A DNA stretch of 64,000 nucleotides from positions 372,001 through 436,000 of the forward strand of contig NZ_SNYO01000001.1 of NCBI RefSeq assembly GCF_004363095.1, in the 5' to 3' direction. Origin of the DNA: Actinomycetospora succinea (GTDB lineage Bacteria > Actinomycetota > Actinomycetes > Mycobacteriales > Pseudonocardiaceae). Positions 1 to 8,706 of the stretch are shown one piece after another. Position numbers and translations under genes: made by a program. The first letter of the stretch is position 1, and each line of letters begins with the position of its first letter. The notes under the pieces were generated by a model. It had not been told where the DNA came from and made no database searches. It saw nothing but the letters and a program-made list of their open reading frames with translations.

Positions 1-1440
1 CTCGCCGGTCCGGGACGCGGTCCGCGGGTTGTCGCCGGTCAGGAGCACCGGGGCGTCGGTGGTGCGCGCGGCCAGGTCCGCGACGGCCGCGCGGGCGCCG
101 GGGCGCAGGGCGTCGGTGAGCGCGAGGACGGCGCGGGGGCGGTCGTCGACGAGGACGACGACGGCGGTGTGCCCCTCGGCCTCGACATCGTCGACGAGAC
201 CCCGCACGCCGTCGTCGCCCAGCAGCGCCGGGCTCCCCACCCGCACGACCCGGCCCTCGACCACGGCGCGCACCCCGCGCCCGGGCTCGGCGGCGAAGTC
301 GGTGACGTCGTCGGGAACGCGCAGGCCCCGCGCCCGCGCCGCGGCCACCACCGCCCGCGCGAGCGGGTGCTCGCTGGGCCGTTCCGCGGCCGCGGCCACG
401 CCGAGCACGGCCTCGTCACCGCGCACCGACGCGAGCTCCGGGCGGCCCTCGGTGAGCGTCCCGGTCTTGTCCAGCGCGACGGCGTCGACTCCTGCGAGGT
501 CCTCCATGACCCGCGCGGACTTGACCAGCACGCCGTGCCGGCCCGCCGTCGCGATCGCCGCGAGCAGGGGCGGCATCGTCGCGAGCACCACCGCGCAGGG
601 CGAGGCGACGATCATGAACGTCATCGCCCGCAGCAGCGCGCCCTGCAGGTCCTCACCGAACCACAGCGGGATCGCGAAGATCGCCACGGTGGCCACGACG
701 ACGCCGACCGAGTAGCGCTGCTCGATCGTCTCGACGAAGCGCTGCGTGCGGGCCTTCGTCGCCGACGCCTGCTCGACCAGCACCGCGATGCGCGCGACGA
801 CCGACTCGCCCGCCTCGCGCCCGACCCGCACGCGCAGGGCGCCGGTGCCGTTGATGGTGCCGGCGTAGACCTCGTCACCCGCCGCCTTGGCCACCGGCAG
901 CGGCTCGCCGGTGATGCTCGCCTGGTCGACCTCGCCGGCCCCGTCGACCACGGCCCCGTCGGCGCTGATCGTCTCGCCGGGGCGCACGAGGACCTCGTCG
1001 CCGACCCGCAGGTCGGCGACGTCGACGACCTCCTCGCCGGACGGGAGCACCCGGCACGCTCGCTCCGGCGCCAGCTCGAGCAGGCCCCGGACCGACGACT
1101 CGGTGCGCTCGGTGGCCCAGGCCTCGAGCGCCCCGGAGGTGGCGAAGATGACGATCAGCAGGCCGCCGTCGAGGACCTGGCCGATGGCGGCGGCGCCCAC
1201 CGCGGCGACGATCATCAGCAGGTCGACGTCGAGCGTCCGCTCCCGCAGCGCCCGCAGGCCGGACAGCGCGGGCTCCCAGCCGCCGCTGAGGTAGCAGGCG
1301 GCGTAGAGCGGCCCCCAGAGCCAGGCCGGCGCGTCGATCACCTGCGCGAGCGCCGCCACGGCGAAGAACGCCAGCGACGCGAGGGCCCACCGCGCCTCCG
1401 ACAGGCGGACGACGCTCCGCCACCACGAACCGATCACCAT
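1..1440 (-). CDS. P1B-type heavy-metal-transporting ATPase (3' end beyond window)
   Basis: Membrane metal-exporting P-type ATPase, open to the window edge (480 codons seen, C-terminus missing). The reading frame shows TGEP (residues 177-180), the intramembrane SPC motif (280-282), DKTGTLT with phosphorylated Asp324, SEHPLARA and TGDN near the cut end. There is no N-terminal CxxC metal-binding domain; the protein goes straight into transmembrane helices. SPC followed by AVVLATMPP resembles the P1B-4 group (CtpD/CoaT type; Co, Ni or Fe export) rather than CPC copper pumps; this subgroup call is inference. Start ATG at 1440 is divergent from an ArsR regulator 86 bp away, which probably controls it by metal-sensing. 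Confidence 0.9.
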   Translation of the reverse strand, partial: MVIGSWWRSVVRLSEARWALASLAFFAVAALAQVIDAPAWLWGPLYAACYLSGGWEPALSGLRALRERTLDVDLLMIVAAVGAAAIGQVLDGGLLIVIFATSGALEAWATERTESSVRGLLELAPERACRVLPSGEEVVDVADLRVGDEVLVRPGETISADGAVVDGAGEVDQASITGEPLPVAKAAGDEVYAGTINGTGALRVRVGREAGESVVARIAVLVEQASATKARTQRFVETIEQRYSVGVVVATVAIFAIPLWFGEDLQGALLRAMTFMIVASPCAVVLATMPPLLAAIATAGRHGVLVKSARVMEDLAGVDAVALDKTGTLTEGRPELASVRGDEAVLGVAAAAERPSEHPLARAVVAAARARGLRVPDDVTDFAAEPGRGVRAVVEGRVVRVGSPALLGDDGVRGLVDDVEAEGHTAVVVLVDDRPRAVLALTDALRPGARAAVADLAARTTDAPVLLTGDNPRTASRTGE

Positions 1441-1453
1441 GTCCTGCACGCTA

Positions 1454-1465
1454 GCTCACGTGAGC
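1454..1465. promoter_or_regulatory. 12-bp perfect palindrome in divergent promoter region
   Basis: GCTCACGTGAGC is a perfect palindrome between the metal ATPase and the ArsR gene, within the 86-bp shared promoter region. ArsR/SmtB repressors bind such dyads. It is a candidate operator only; a nearby TTCATATG could equally be part of the site. Confidence 0.3.
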
Positions 1466-1526
1466 ACGCGTTCATATGTGGTCGGTTCAGCAGGTCCTGA
1501 GGTGTCCGCTCGGTAGAGTCCTGCGT

Positions 1527-1898
1527 GTGGGCCACGGGACGCCGGGGGAGACGTCGTTGCTCGCCACGCTGCGCGCCGGCACCGAGGTCCCCGTCGAGGG
1601 CATCGCCGAGACCCTGAGCGCGCTGAGCACGCCGAGCCGGTTGCGCATCCTGCTGCACCTCGCCGACGGACCCAGCTCGGTCGGCGACCTGGCCGCCGCC
1701 GTCGGGATGGAGCAGTCCGCGGTGTCCCACCAGCTGCGCGTGCTGCGCCAGCTCGGGTTCGTCGTCGGCACCCGGCAGGGCAAGCAGATCTCCTACCGCC
1801 TCTTCGACCGGCACGTGGCGCGCCTGCTGACCGAGGCGATCAACCACGTCCAGCACCTGCGGCTGGGCGTCAGCGACGAGCCGGAAGCTGTCCGATAG
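1527..1898 (+). CDS. ArsR/SmtB-family metalloregulator
   Basis: Small winged-helix repressor of about 123 residues. The central segment TPSRLRILLHLADG...SVGDLAAAVGMEQSAVSHQL is the typical ArsR winged helix, followed by a wing with GKQISYRL. It lies head-to-head with the P1B ATPase and is its likely metal-responsive repressor. The start is taken as GTG 1527 because upstream residues are not ArsR-like. The C-terminal HVARLLTEAINHVQHL helix contains His residues that could form an alpha-5 type metal site (inference). Confidence 0.88.
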   Translation: MGHGTPGETSLLATLRAGTEVPVEGIAETLSALSTPSRLRILLHLADGPSSVGDLAAAVGMEQSAVSHQLRVLRQLGFVVGTRQGKQISYRLFDRHVARLLTEAINHVQHLRLGVSDEPEAVR

Positions 1899-1974
1899 GC
1901 GACAGCACTAGCTGCACAGCGTGATACCTACCCAGTAGCGTGGCGCGACTTGTCCCTCGAACGGGTGGTCGTGC

Positions 1975-3570
1975 ATGACGCTGAGTGTGTTCCGTGCGGT
2001 CGCCGTCGCGCTGTGCGCCGCTCTCCTGGCGGCCGCCTGCTCCTCCGCGACACAGCAGGCCGGTGCGGCCCCGGCCACCCTCGCGAGCCCGGCCACGCCC
2101 GTGACGGGCCCGACCCCCGGCCCCGGCATCGCCTGGGGACCCTGCGCACCGCCTTCGGACCAGGACCCCGCGCTGCAGTGCGCGCGCCTGCCGGTCCCGC
2201 TCGACTGGAACGCGCCGCAGGGCCGGCAGATCGAGCTGGCCGTGATGCGCCGGCAGGCGAGCAAGCCGGCCGAGCGCCTCGGGTCGATGTTCGTGAACCC
2301 CGGCGGACCCGGGCAGAGCGGCGTCGAGCTGGTGGCGGGCGGCGGCTCGGACTTCGACCGGTGGGGCGGGGGTCGCTTCGACGTCGTCGGGTGGGACCCG
2401 CGCGGGACGAACGACAGCTCGCCGGTCGAGTGCTTCACCTCGCCCGAGGAGCAGGCGCGGTTCTGGGCGGGCGTGAGCGTCCCGGCCACCGACGCCGAGT
2501 CGCAGGCCTACGCTCAGCGCACCACCGACCTGGCGCGGCGCTGCGGCGAGGTCAGCGGTGAGCTGCTGGACCACGTCTCGACGGCCGACACCGCCCGCGA
2601 CCTGGACGCGCTGCGCGCCGCCGTCGGCGACCCGCAGATCACCTACGTCGGCCTGTCCTACGGGACGATGATCGGCCAGACCTACGTGAACATGTTCCCC
2701 GACCGCGTGCGCGCGGTGATGCTCGACGGGCTCATCGACGCGGTCGAGTACACCGAGGGCGCCGAGGCGCGGACCGTCGGCGACGTCGCACACACCGACG
2801 AGGTGTTCGCGCGGTTCCGGGAGCTGTGCCAGCAGGCCGGGCCCACCGGCTGCGCGCTCGCGCGCGGCCCCGAGACCGTCGACCAGCGCGTCGCCGCCCT
2901 GTTCGACCGCGCCCGGCAGGGGCCGATCCCGGCGCCGACCGCGACACCGCGCGGCGAGCTCACCTACGGCGACCTGCTGGTCTCCACCTTCACCCCGCTG
3001 CGCGTCCCCGAGATGTGGCCGCAGTTCGCGACGGACCTCGACGCGGCCGCCACCGGCGACGCCTCGGCGCTGGAGACCTCGGCGCAGCAGTACCAGTCGC
3101 CCGAGGGCTACCGGTCGAGCGTCACGTCGTCGGCGATCTCGTGCCTCGACGGGCCCGCGCAGCAGCCGGTCACGGCGTGGCCGACGGTGGTCCCGGAGTT
3201 CGCGCGCAGCAGCGCGCTGTGGGGAGCGGTCAACGGGTGGTGGCTCTGGGGACCGTGCGCCTCCGGGTGGCCCGGGCGCAGCGACGACCGCTACGCCGGG
3301 CCGTGGAACGCCCGCACCCAGGCCCCCGTCCTGCTGATCAACAACCGGTGGGACCCGGCGACCGGCATCCGCAACGCGGAGGCCACGCAGCAGCGGCTCG
3401 GGAACGCCGTCCTGCTCGTCCAGGACGGCTACGGCCACCCGACCTACCAGGACCCCGGCGCGTGCGTCGACGCGGCCCGGGAGCGCTACCTCGTCGACCT
3501 GGTGACGCCGCCCCCGGGCACGGTCTGTCAGCCGGACAGGCCGCCGTTCCCCGGAATCACACCGCGGTGA
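1975..3570 (+). CDS. Secreted lipoprotein, S33 alpha/beta-hydrolase (tripeptidyl aminopeptidase-like)
   Basis: 531 residues with a lipoprotein signal peptide (hydrophobic stretch then LAAAC lipobox, Cys at about 22), so it is exported and lipid-anchored. The alpha/beta-hydrolase fold shows the nucleophile elbow GLSYGT (Ser228), Asp460 in NRWDP and His488 in YGHPTY, and the C-terminal TAP-like domain typical of actinobacterial tripeptidyl/prolyl aminopeptidases (SlpD/TAP). Its stop codon overlaps the end of the convergent MosA-like gene by 14 bp. Substrate is probably short peptides; some relatives are esterases. Confidence 0.88.
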   Translation: MTLSVFRAVAVALCAALLAAACSSATQQAGAAPATLASPATPVTGPTPGPGIAWGPCAPPSDQDPALQCARLPVPLDWNAPQGRQIELAVMRRQASKPAERLGSMFVNPGGPGQSGVELVAGGGSDFDRWGGGRFDVVGWDPRGTNDSSPVECFTSPEEQARFWAGVSVPATDAESQAYAQRTTDLARRCGEVSGELLDHVSTADTARDLDALRAAVGDPQITYVGLSYGTMIGQTYVNMFPDRVRAVMLDGLIDAVEYTEGAEARTVGDVAHTDEVFARFRELCQQAGPTGCALARGPETVDQRVAALFDRARQGPIPAPTATPRGELTYGDLLVSTFTPLRVPEMWPQFATDLDAAATGDASALETSAQQYQSPEGYRSSVTSSAISCLDGPAQQPVTAWPTVVPEFARSSALWGAVNGWWLWGPCASGWPGRSDDRYAGPWNARTQAPVLLINNRWDPATGIRNAEATQQRLGNAVLLVQDGYGHPTYQDPGACVDAARERYLVDLVTPPPGTVCQPDRPPFPGITPR

Positions 3571-4351
3571 CGGTGACGCCGCCCTGGCCGGCCAGCGCGC
3601 CGGTCAGCGCGCCGCGGGTGGTCCCGTCGACGAGGGTCAGCGACGTGACGTGACGCGCGAGGCCGAGCCGCTCGAGGGTCAGCCGGTCGATCGGGAGGTC
3701 GCCGCCGCGGGAGAGCAGCTCCTTCGCGGAGACCTCGTCGGGCAGGCCGGCGAGCGCCGCGGCGTCGCGGACGTAGACCAGCCGCGACGCCCCGAACGCG
3801 TCGGCGAGCAGCAGCGCGCCGGTGTCGGTGCGGTGCACGGGCAGGCGCCCGGCGGTGGCCGGGAACTCGTGGACGCCGTAGGGCGGGTAGCCGTTGGAGA
3901 CCGCGGCGTTGGCGGCGGCGAGGTGCACGGGCAGCTGGCCCGCCACGGTCTGGTGCGGCAGGTAGGACACGCCCTCGGCCGCCAGCAGCGAGGCGACGAG
4001 TCGGCCGTTCTGCTCGGCCTCGGTGGCCGCCAGCCCGGCGAGCGCGCCGGCGGGCAGCCCGAGGTCGAGGCCGACCCCGAGGACGTGGCGCGCGCGGATG
4101 CCGGCGCCGGTCAGCAGCAGCATCCGGTGCTCGGGGAGCAGGGAGCGGATCTCCTCGACGAGCGGGAGCAGGACGTCGCGGCCGCGGTCCACGATCGTCG
4201 ACCCGCCCAGGACGACGACCTCGAGCCACGGCAGCAGCCGGATCGGCGCGACGTCGTCGGGCTCGGCGGAACGGACCAGCTCGGGGTCGAGCAGGGTCTG
4301 GCGGACGAAGGCGGACTCGACGTCCCGGCCCTGGCGGTCATCGGGGGTCAC
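3557..4351 (-). CDS. mosA: Molybdenum storage protein alpha-like subunit (amino-acid-kinase fold)
   Basis: 264 residues resembling the alpha subunit of Azotobacter molybdenum storage protein (MoSto), which packs polyoxomolybdate clusters in an ATP-driven alpha3beta3 cage. Shared stretches include LLPWLEVV, VDRGRDVLLPLVEEI, LTGAGIRARHV and GVSYLPHQTVAGQLPVHL. Odd points: the N-terminal Lys-Ile-Gly-Gly nucleotide loop of the family is VVLGG here (Lys lost), and the C-terminal VVNGLVPG/GEHVGT region has decayed to TLVDGTTRG, so nucleotide binding may be altered. GTG start 4351 overlaps the mosB stop as GTGA, showing translational coupling. Confidence 0.78.
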   Translation of the reverse strand: MTPDDRQGRDVESAFVRQTLLDPELVRSAEPDDVAPIRLLPWLEVVVLGGSTIVDRGRDVLLPLVEEIRSLLPEHRMLLLTGAGIRARHVLGVGLDLGLPAGALAGLAATEAEQNGRLVASLLAAEGVSYLPHQTVAGQLPVHLAAANAAVSNGYPPYGVHEFPATAGRLPVHRTDTGALLLADAFGASRLVYVRDAAALAGLPDEVSAKELLSRGGDLPIDRLTLERLGLARHVTSLTLVDGTTRGALTGALAGQGGVTVTAV

Positions 4352-5196
4352 TGCGAGCCTCCGGCAGAGATGATCGTGCCGACGTGCTCGCCGGCGAGGG
4401 CGCGGGTGACGTTGCCGGGCACGAGGCCGTTGACGACCTGGACGGACCGGACGTGGCGGGCGTTCTGCAGCAGCTCGAGCATGCCGCGCTCGAGCACGAG
4501 GTCGGGCAGGTTGCGGGCGAGCAGCTCGTCGACGGTGATCTCGGGGATGAAGGTGGCCCCGGGGTCGCTCTTCGGGTTCGCGGTGAACAGACCGTCCTCG
4601 TCCTTGATGAAGATCATCTGCTGGCAGGCGTAGGTCTCGGCGACGAGGTAGCAGCCGGCGTCGGTGCGGTAGGGCGGGATGACGCCCTCGTGCGGGACAC
4701 GCTGCCACATGCCGTAGGGCGGCATGCCCGGGAAGACCGCCGCGCCGACCTCCGCGAGGCGCAGCGGCAGCGTGCCGAAGGCGTTGGCCTCGACGACCGG
4801 GATGCCGTGCTTCGCGAGCAGGTAGCCCAGCATGGTGGCGTTCTGGCCGGCGACCGCCGAGCCGATCTCGGAGAGCACGCCGGTGGGCAGGCCCAGCTCG
4901 GCGGCGAGCGCGTAGGCGTGGCGGGCGCGGGTGCCGCCGCCGGTGCCGATCAGGAGCTTGTGCCGCTGCGTGGCGGCGACGATCTCGTCGACCAGAGGGA
5001 GCACCGCGGTGCGCCCCCGGTCCATGAGGCTCTGGCCGCCGATCTTGAGCACCGAGACACCGGGCAGCACCGGGGTCTCGGGCGCCTCGTCGCTGCGCGC
5101 CGCCAGGGCGGCGTCGTCGAGCGAGCGGTCGCTCAGCAGGGCGGCGAGATCGGCGAGCCCGGGCAGCTCGGCCGATCCGCTCGCGGACACGGACAC
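4348..5196 (-). CDS. mosB: Molybdenum storage protein beta-like subunit
   Basis: 282 residues closely resembling MoSto beta: VLKIGGQSLMDRG, KLLIGTGGGTRARH, GMPPYGMW, EGVIPPYRTDAGCYLV, IFIKDEDGLFTANPKS and VVNGLVPGN. The UMP-kinase-like fold with the conserved KIGG Lys is intact, in contrast to the downstream alpha-like partner. Start GTG 5196 is chosen because a GAGGAGG ribosome-binding site lies about 7 bases upstream; an earlier in-frame GTG at 5280 lacks similarity. Together with mosA it should form a cytosolic Mo/W-oxide storage particle. Two Mo-cofactor oxidoreductases occur later in the window but are not linked to this operon. Confidence 0.85.
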   Translation of the reverse strand: MSVSASGSAELPGLADLAALLSDRSLDDAALAARSDEAPETPVLPGVSVLKIGGQSLMDRGRTAVLPLVDEIVAATQRHKLLIGTGGGTRARHAYALAAELGLPTGVLSEIGSAVAGQNATMLGYLLAKHGIPVVEANAFGTLPLRLAEVGAAVFPGMPPYGMWQRVPHEGVIPPYRTDAGCYLVAETYACQQMIFIKDEDGLFTANPKSDPGATFIPEITVDELLARNLPDLVLERGMLELLQNARHVRSVQVVNGLVPGNVTRALAGEHVGTIISAGGSQ

Positions 5197-5439
5197 CAGG
5201 GGGACCTCCTCGTCGTGGGGTGAGGGACCAGGGCCGGGGCACGCCGGGGGGCGACGCACATCGGCCCTGGTCACGACCAAGGTAGGGGTGCCACGCCGGT
5301 GCCTGCGGGCCGTCGGGAGGCTGTGGCGGACCGCAGCTTCGGCCGCCGCGCCGTGGCCGCGACGTGGACGCGGGGCGGAAGCCCCGGCCCGGTCGCGCCC
5401 ACGGCGGCGACGTCCGATCGGGTGACGTCGGCCACAGGG

Positions 5440-5715
5440 TCAGTCGTCCGCCGTGGCCGGGCCGATGGTCGCGGCGACCTCGACCACGAGGTCGGCCGGG
5501 AAGCCGCCGCGGCGGGCGTGCTCGCGCACCGAGTCGGCGTCGTCGGTCTGGTGCACGCAGTAGAACTTGTCGCCGGCCACGTAGCTGTGGCTCCAGGTGT
5601 ACGGGACGCCGAGGGAGTCCACGACGTCGTTGGAGGTCGTCGCGATCTCCGCGAGCTGCTCGCTCGACAGGTCGGACGCGCCCGGGATGGTCCGCTCGAT
5701 CAGGAAGGTGGCCAT
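5440..5715 (-). CDS. DUF4242 (SCO4226-type) small protein
   Basis: 91 residues beginning MATFLIERTIPG, with the ferredoxin-like alpha/beta pattern of the DUF4242 family; SCO4226 of Streptomyces is a nickel-binding member. GGAGAAC lies just upstream of the ATG. It is divergent from the aldoxime dehydratase gene. Role unknown; metal binding is inference from the family. Confidence 0.75.
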   Translation of the reverse strand: MATFLIERTIPGASDLSSEQLAEIATTSNDVVDSLGVPYTWSHSYVAGDKFYCVHQTDDADSVREHARRGGFPADLVVEVAATIGPATADD

Positions 5716-5842
5716 GTCGTTCTCCTCGGTAGCTCTTCGTCGGCCTCGTGGCCTGCGACGACGCTAGGAGCGGGCGTCCGGGCCCCGCGTCGGGAGAGAA
5801 TCCCCGTCGTTCGCCGCGCGGTACCTATCTCGGGAGGCACCC

Positions 5843-6925
5843 ATGGAGTCCGCGATCGACACCCACCTGCAGTGCCCCCGCACGCTGTCCCGGAGGGCGG
5901 GGGAGGACTACCGGCCGCCGTTCCCGGTGTGGGTGGCCCGTGCGGGCGAGGACGTCACAGCGGTCGTGATGGGCTACTTCGGCGTGCAGTACCGCGGCGA
6001 GGAGCACCGCGAGGAGGCCTTCGCCGGCCTGCGGCACCTCGTCGACGACTTCGGGCGCCCCGACGGCCCCGGCGCGTGGGACACGACCCACCACCGCGAT
6101 GCCGCCGGCTACGACAACCTGATCGCCGTCGGGTACTGGCGCGACCCCGAGACCTACGGGCGCTGGCTCGCCCGGCCCGAGATCGCCGCGTGGTGGGACG
6201 CCGACGAGCGCCGCACCGGGGACCTCGGGTTCTTCCGCGAGATCGTCTCCCCGCGCGCCGACCAGTTCGAGACGCTCTACCCGTTCACCGACCGGCTCCC
6301 CGGGGTGGGCGGGGTCATGGACGGTGTCAGCGACGAGATCGAGGAGCACGCGTACTGGGGCTCCATGCGCGACCGCATCCCGCTCTCGCAGACCGACCGG
6401 ATGCGCCCCGAGGGCGGCCTCTCGGCGACGGGCGACCCGGCGCTCGGCGGGCGCGTCGTGGTCCGCGGCCACGACAACATCGCCCTCATCCGCTCGGGCC
6501 AGGACTGGTCGGAGGCGGACCCGGAGGAGCACGCGCTCTACGAGACCGAGGTCGAGCCGGCGCTGCGCGAGGCGATGGACTTCCTGCGCGACCGCGGCCA
6601 GCGCCTCGGCTGCTACAGCAACCGCTACGTCCGCTACGTCGACCTCGACGGCCGGCCGCTCGACAAGACCTACGCGATCTCGCACTGGCGCTCGCTCGAC
6701 AAGCTCGAACAGTGGGCCGAGACCCACCCGAGCCACCTGCGCGTCTTCGTCGCGTTCGTCAGCCTCGCCCGCCGGTTCCCGACGCTGCGGCTCTACCACG
6801 AGGTCTCGGTGTTCGACGCGAGCGAGCAGTACTACGAGTACGTCAACTGCCACCCGGCTACTGGCCTGCTGCGCGACGCGGAGGCGCCGCACGAGGTCCC
6901 GCCCGGTGTCACGCCGGCTTCGTGA
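5843..6925 (+). CDS. oxd: Aldoxime dehydratase (heme, phenylacetaldoxime-dehydratase family)
   Basis: 360 residues of the OxdB/OxdRE family, which dehydrates aldoximes to nitriles using ferrous heme. Recognisable are MGYFGVQYRG, the AHYW-like EEHAYWGSMRDR segment, His319 in RLYHEV (likely heme ligand position) and His337 in VNCHP (likely catalytic His position); these assignments are by pattern. GGGAGG precedes the ATG. No nitrilase, amidase or nitrile hydratase gene follows, unlike classical aldoxime-nitrile clusters; a C-terminal aldehyde dehydrogenase relic lies 1 kb downstream. The 3' end overlaps the convergent methyltransferase by 17 bp. Confidence 0.88.
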   Translation: MESAIDTHLQCPRTLSRRAGEDYRPPFPVWVARAGEDVTAVVMGYFGVQYRGEEHREEAFAGLRHLVDDFGRPDGPGAWDTTHHRDAAGYDNLIAVGYWRDPETYGRWLARPEIAAWWDADERRTGDLGFFREIVSPRADQFETLYPFTDRLPGVGGVMDGVSDEIEEHAYWGSMRDRIPLSQTDRMRPEGGLSATGDPALGGRVVVRGHDNIALIRSGQDWSEADPEEHALYETEVEPALREAMDFLRDRGQRLGCYSNRYVRYVDLDGRPLDKTYAISHWRSLDKLEQWAETHPSHLRVFVAFVSLARRFPTLRLYHEVSVFDASEQYYEYVNCHPATGLLRDAEAPHEVPPGVTPAS

Positions 6926-7925
6926 AGACGAGCGCGGAGCGGTCGGCGGCGCAGTCACGCACTTCGACGCCGGCGAACCCGGCCCGCCGCGCGACGTCGG
7001 CGAGCTCGGTCACCGACCAGCACTTCCCGGGCGTCGAGTGCATCAGCAGCGCCGAGTACTCGGCCACCGGCCGTGGACCCGTGCGGCGCCCGTCGACGTG
7101 GGCGTCGACGTCCACCAGCCGCCCGCCGGGGGCCAGGGCGTCGAACGACCGCTGGACGAGCCGCTCGACGCGGGCGAGGTCCCAGTCGTGCAGGACCTGG
7201 GAGAGCAGGTGCACGTCGCAGCCCGGCGGCCACGGGTCCGCGAACATGTTCGCGGTGACCACGTCGATCCGCCCGCCGGCGCCGCGTTCCGCGAGCAGGG
7301 TGCGCGCCGCCTCGTCCACCGGCGGGCGCTCCACCACGGTCGCCGTCGCGGCCGGCCGGTCCTCGAGCAGGGCCATCGCGTAGATCCCGGAGCTCCCGCC
7401 GACGTCGAGGAGGCGCTCGATCGGGAGATCGTGCAGCGCCCGGGCCACCGACGGGGCGAGGAAGGCGCCGCGCGCGTCCATCGCGGCGGTGATGCGCTGC
7501 GCGAACCGCGGGTCGTCCAGGCGCCCCGACCAGTCCCGTTCGCCCGCTGCGCTCGCCCACGCCGCCGGCCGGTCCGTGCGCAGGACCTCCGCGAACTCGG
7601 CGACGGCCGGGCGTTCGGCCAGCGAGCCGAAGTACGGGCGCAGGTCGAACGAGGTCTCGTGGGTGAGGTGCCAGCGCGCGAGGTCGGAGACGCTGACGAG
7701 GTCGTCGGCCTCCACGAAGCGGTCGACCAGACCGTGCGCCGCGCACAGGGTGAGCAGCACGTCGGCCGGACGCTCCGCCCAGCCCATGGCCTCGCGCAGC
7801 CCGGCCGCCGGCACCGGACCGTGGCGCGCGAGCCACGCGAAGAGGTCGTCGCAGACCGCGGCGATGATCAGGTCCGTGGCGTACGCACCGTCCCGGAGGC
7901 GGTAGAGCGCGGTGGGGTCGAGCAC
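6909..7925 (-). CDS. SAM-dependent O-methyltransferase
   Basis: 338 residues: an N-terminal winged-helix dimerisation region (about 1-95) and a class I methyltransferase domain with the SAM loop LLDVGGSSGIYAMAL, the acidic VVERPP segment and the LLSQVLHDWD motif typical of small-molecule O-methyltransferases (plant/polyketide type). GTG 7925 is preferred because the sequence from LDPTALYRL onwards is family-like. Substrate cannot be read from sequence. Confidence 0.82.
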   Translation of the reverse strand: MLDPTALYRLRDGAYATDLIIAAVCDDLFAWLARHGPVPAAGLREAMGWAERPADVLLTLCAAHGLVDRFVEADDLVSVSDLARWHLTHETSFDLRPYFGSLAERPAVAEFAEVLRTDRPAAWASAAGERDWSGRLDDPRFAQRITAAMDARGAFLAPSVARALHDLPIERLLDVGGSSGIYAMALLEDRPAATATVVERPPVDEAARTLLAERGAGGRIDVVTANMFADPWPPGCDVHLLSQVLHDWDLARVERLVQRSFDALAPGGRLVDVDAHVDGRRTGPRPVAEYSALLMHSTPGKCWSVTELADVARRAGFAGVEVRDCAADRSALVFTKPA

Positions 7926-7980
7926 GACGACAGCATGACCGATCTCCGCACCTGCGGGTACCCGACCATGCTGTTGCCGC

Positions 7981-8109
7981 GTCTGCGTCAGCACCGCCAC
8001 CGGCCTCGGCCGCGAGCACGGGGTGCACGGCGGCGACGCCTACCTCGAGACCAAGGCCGTCCGGGTCGAGCTGACCGGCGGCACGCGGGACCCCTTCACG
8101 CTCGGGTAG
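7981..8109 (+). pseudogene. Aldehyde dehydrogenase C-terminal relic
   Basis: A 42-codon open stretch ending at TAG 8107-8109 reads TGLGREHGVHGGDAYLETK then AVRVEL...DPFTLG, which looks like the extreme C-terminus of actinobacterial NAD-dependent aldehyde dehydrogenases. A stop codon lies upstream in frame at 7936 and no catalytic Cys/Glu region exists nearby, so the rest of the gene is gone. The match is by eye. Confidence 0.5.
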
Positions 8110-8135
8110 CCGCGGGCGGGGCCATACTCGTCGCG

Positions 8136-8702
8136 GTGCCGTCACATCGCAGGGGTCGCTCCCGCCGCGGAGGCCCGGTCGCCCTCGCGGCCGTCGCCGT
8201 CCTCGGGCTCGCGCTGGCCGCCGTGGCCGTCCTCGTCCACGGGAGCTCGGGGACCGTCGGGCCGGTCGCGCACGCCGCCCCGCCTCCCGCCGCGGCGCCG
8301 GCCCCGCCGGCCGGCATCGCCGACCAAGCCTCGTGCCCGCCGCAGGTCAGCGCGTGCGTCGACCTGCGCACCCACCAGAGCTGGCTGCAGCGCGACGGTG
8401 ACGTCGTCTACGGGCCGGTGCCGTTCCTCCCGGGTGCCGACACCGGACGCCGTGCGCCCGGACCGACCAGCTCCGCCACCCCGACCGGCCTCTTCCACGT
8501 GCAGCGCAAGGACGCCGACGCGGTCTCCCACGAGTACGGCGAGCCGATGCCGCACGCCGTCTACTTCGCACCCGGCGGCATCGCCTTCCACGAGGGCAGC
8601 CTCACCGAGTCGTCGCACGGCTGCATCCACCTCGAGGCGCCCGACGCGACGGCGTTCTTCGGGCACCTGGCCGTCGGCGACGACGTGCTCGTCTTCTCCT
8701 GA
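8136..8702 (+). CDS. L,D-transpeptidase (YkuD domain)
   Basis: 188 residues: basic N-terminus, one transmembrane/signal segment (about 14-33), an Ala/Pro-rich linker and a YkuD catalytic domain. The catalytic motif is HEGSLTESSHGCIHLE, with the His and the nucleophilic Cys of the SHGCxxL signature. It cross-links peptidoglycan (3-3 links) or attaches proteins in the periplasm/cell wall. GTG 8136 is chosen as it starts just before the basic signal region. Confidence 0.88.
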   Translation: MPSHRRGRSRRGGPVALAAVAVLGLALAAVAVLVHGSSGTVGPVAHAAPPPAAAPAPPAGIADQASCPPQVSACVDLRTHQSWLQRDGDVVYGPVPFLPGADTGRRAPGPTSSATPTGLFHVQRKDADAVSHEYGEPMPHAVYFAPGGIAFHEGSLTESSHGCIHLEAPDATAFFGHLAVGDDVLVFS

Positions 8703-8706
8703 TGCG

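Noticed and set aside
5299..7383. Very long plus-strand open frame
   Set aside because: Arg/Pro/Ala-rich shadow of the oxd and methyltransferase genes; no domain.
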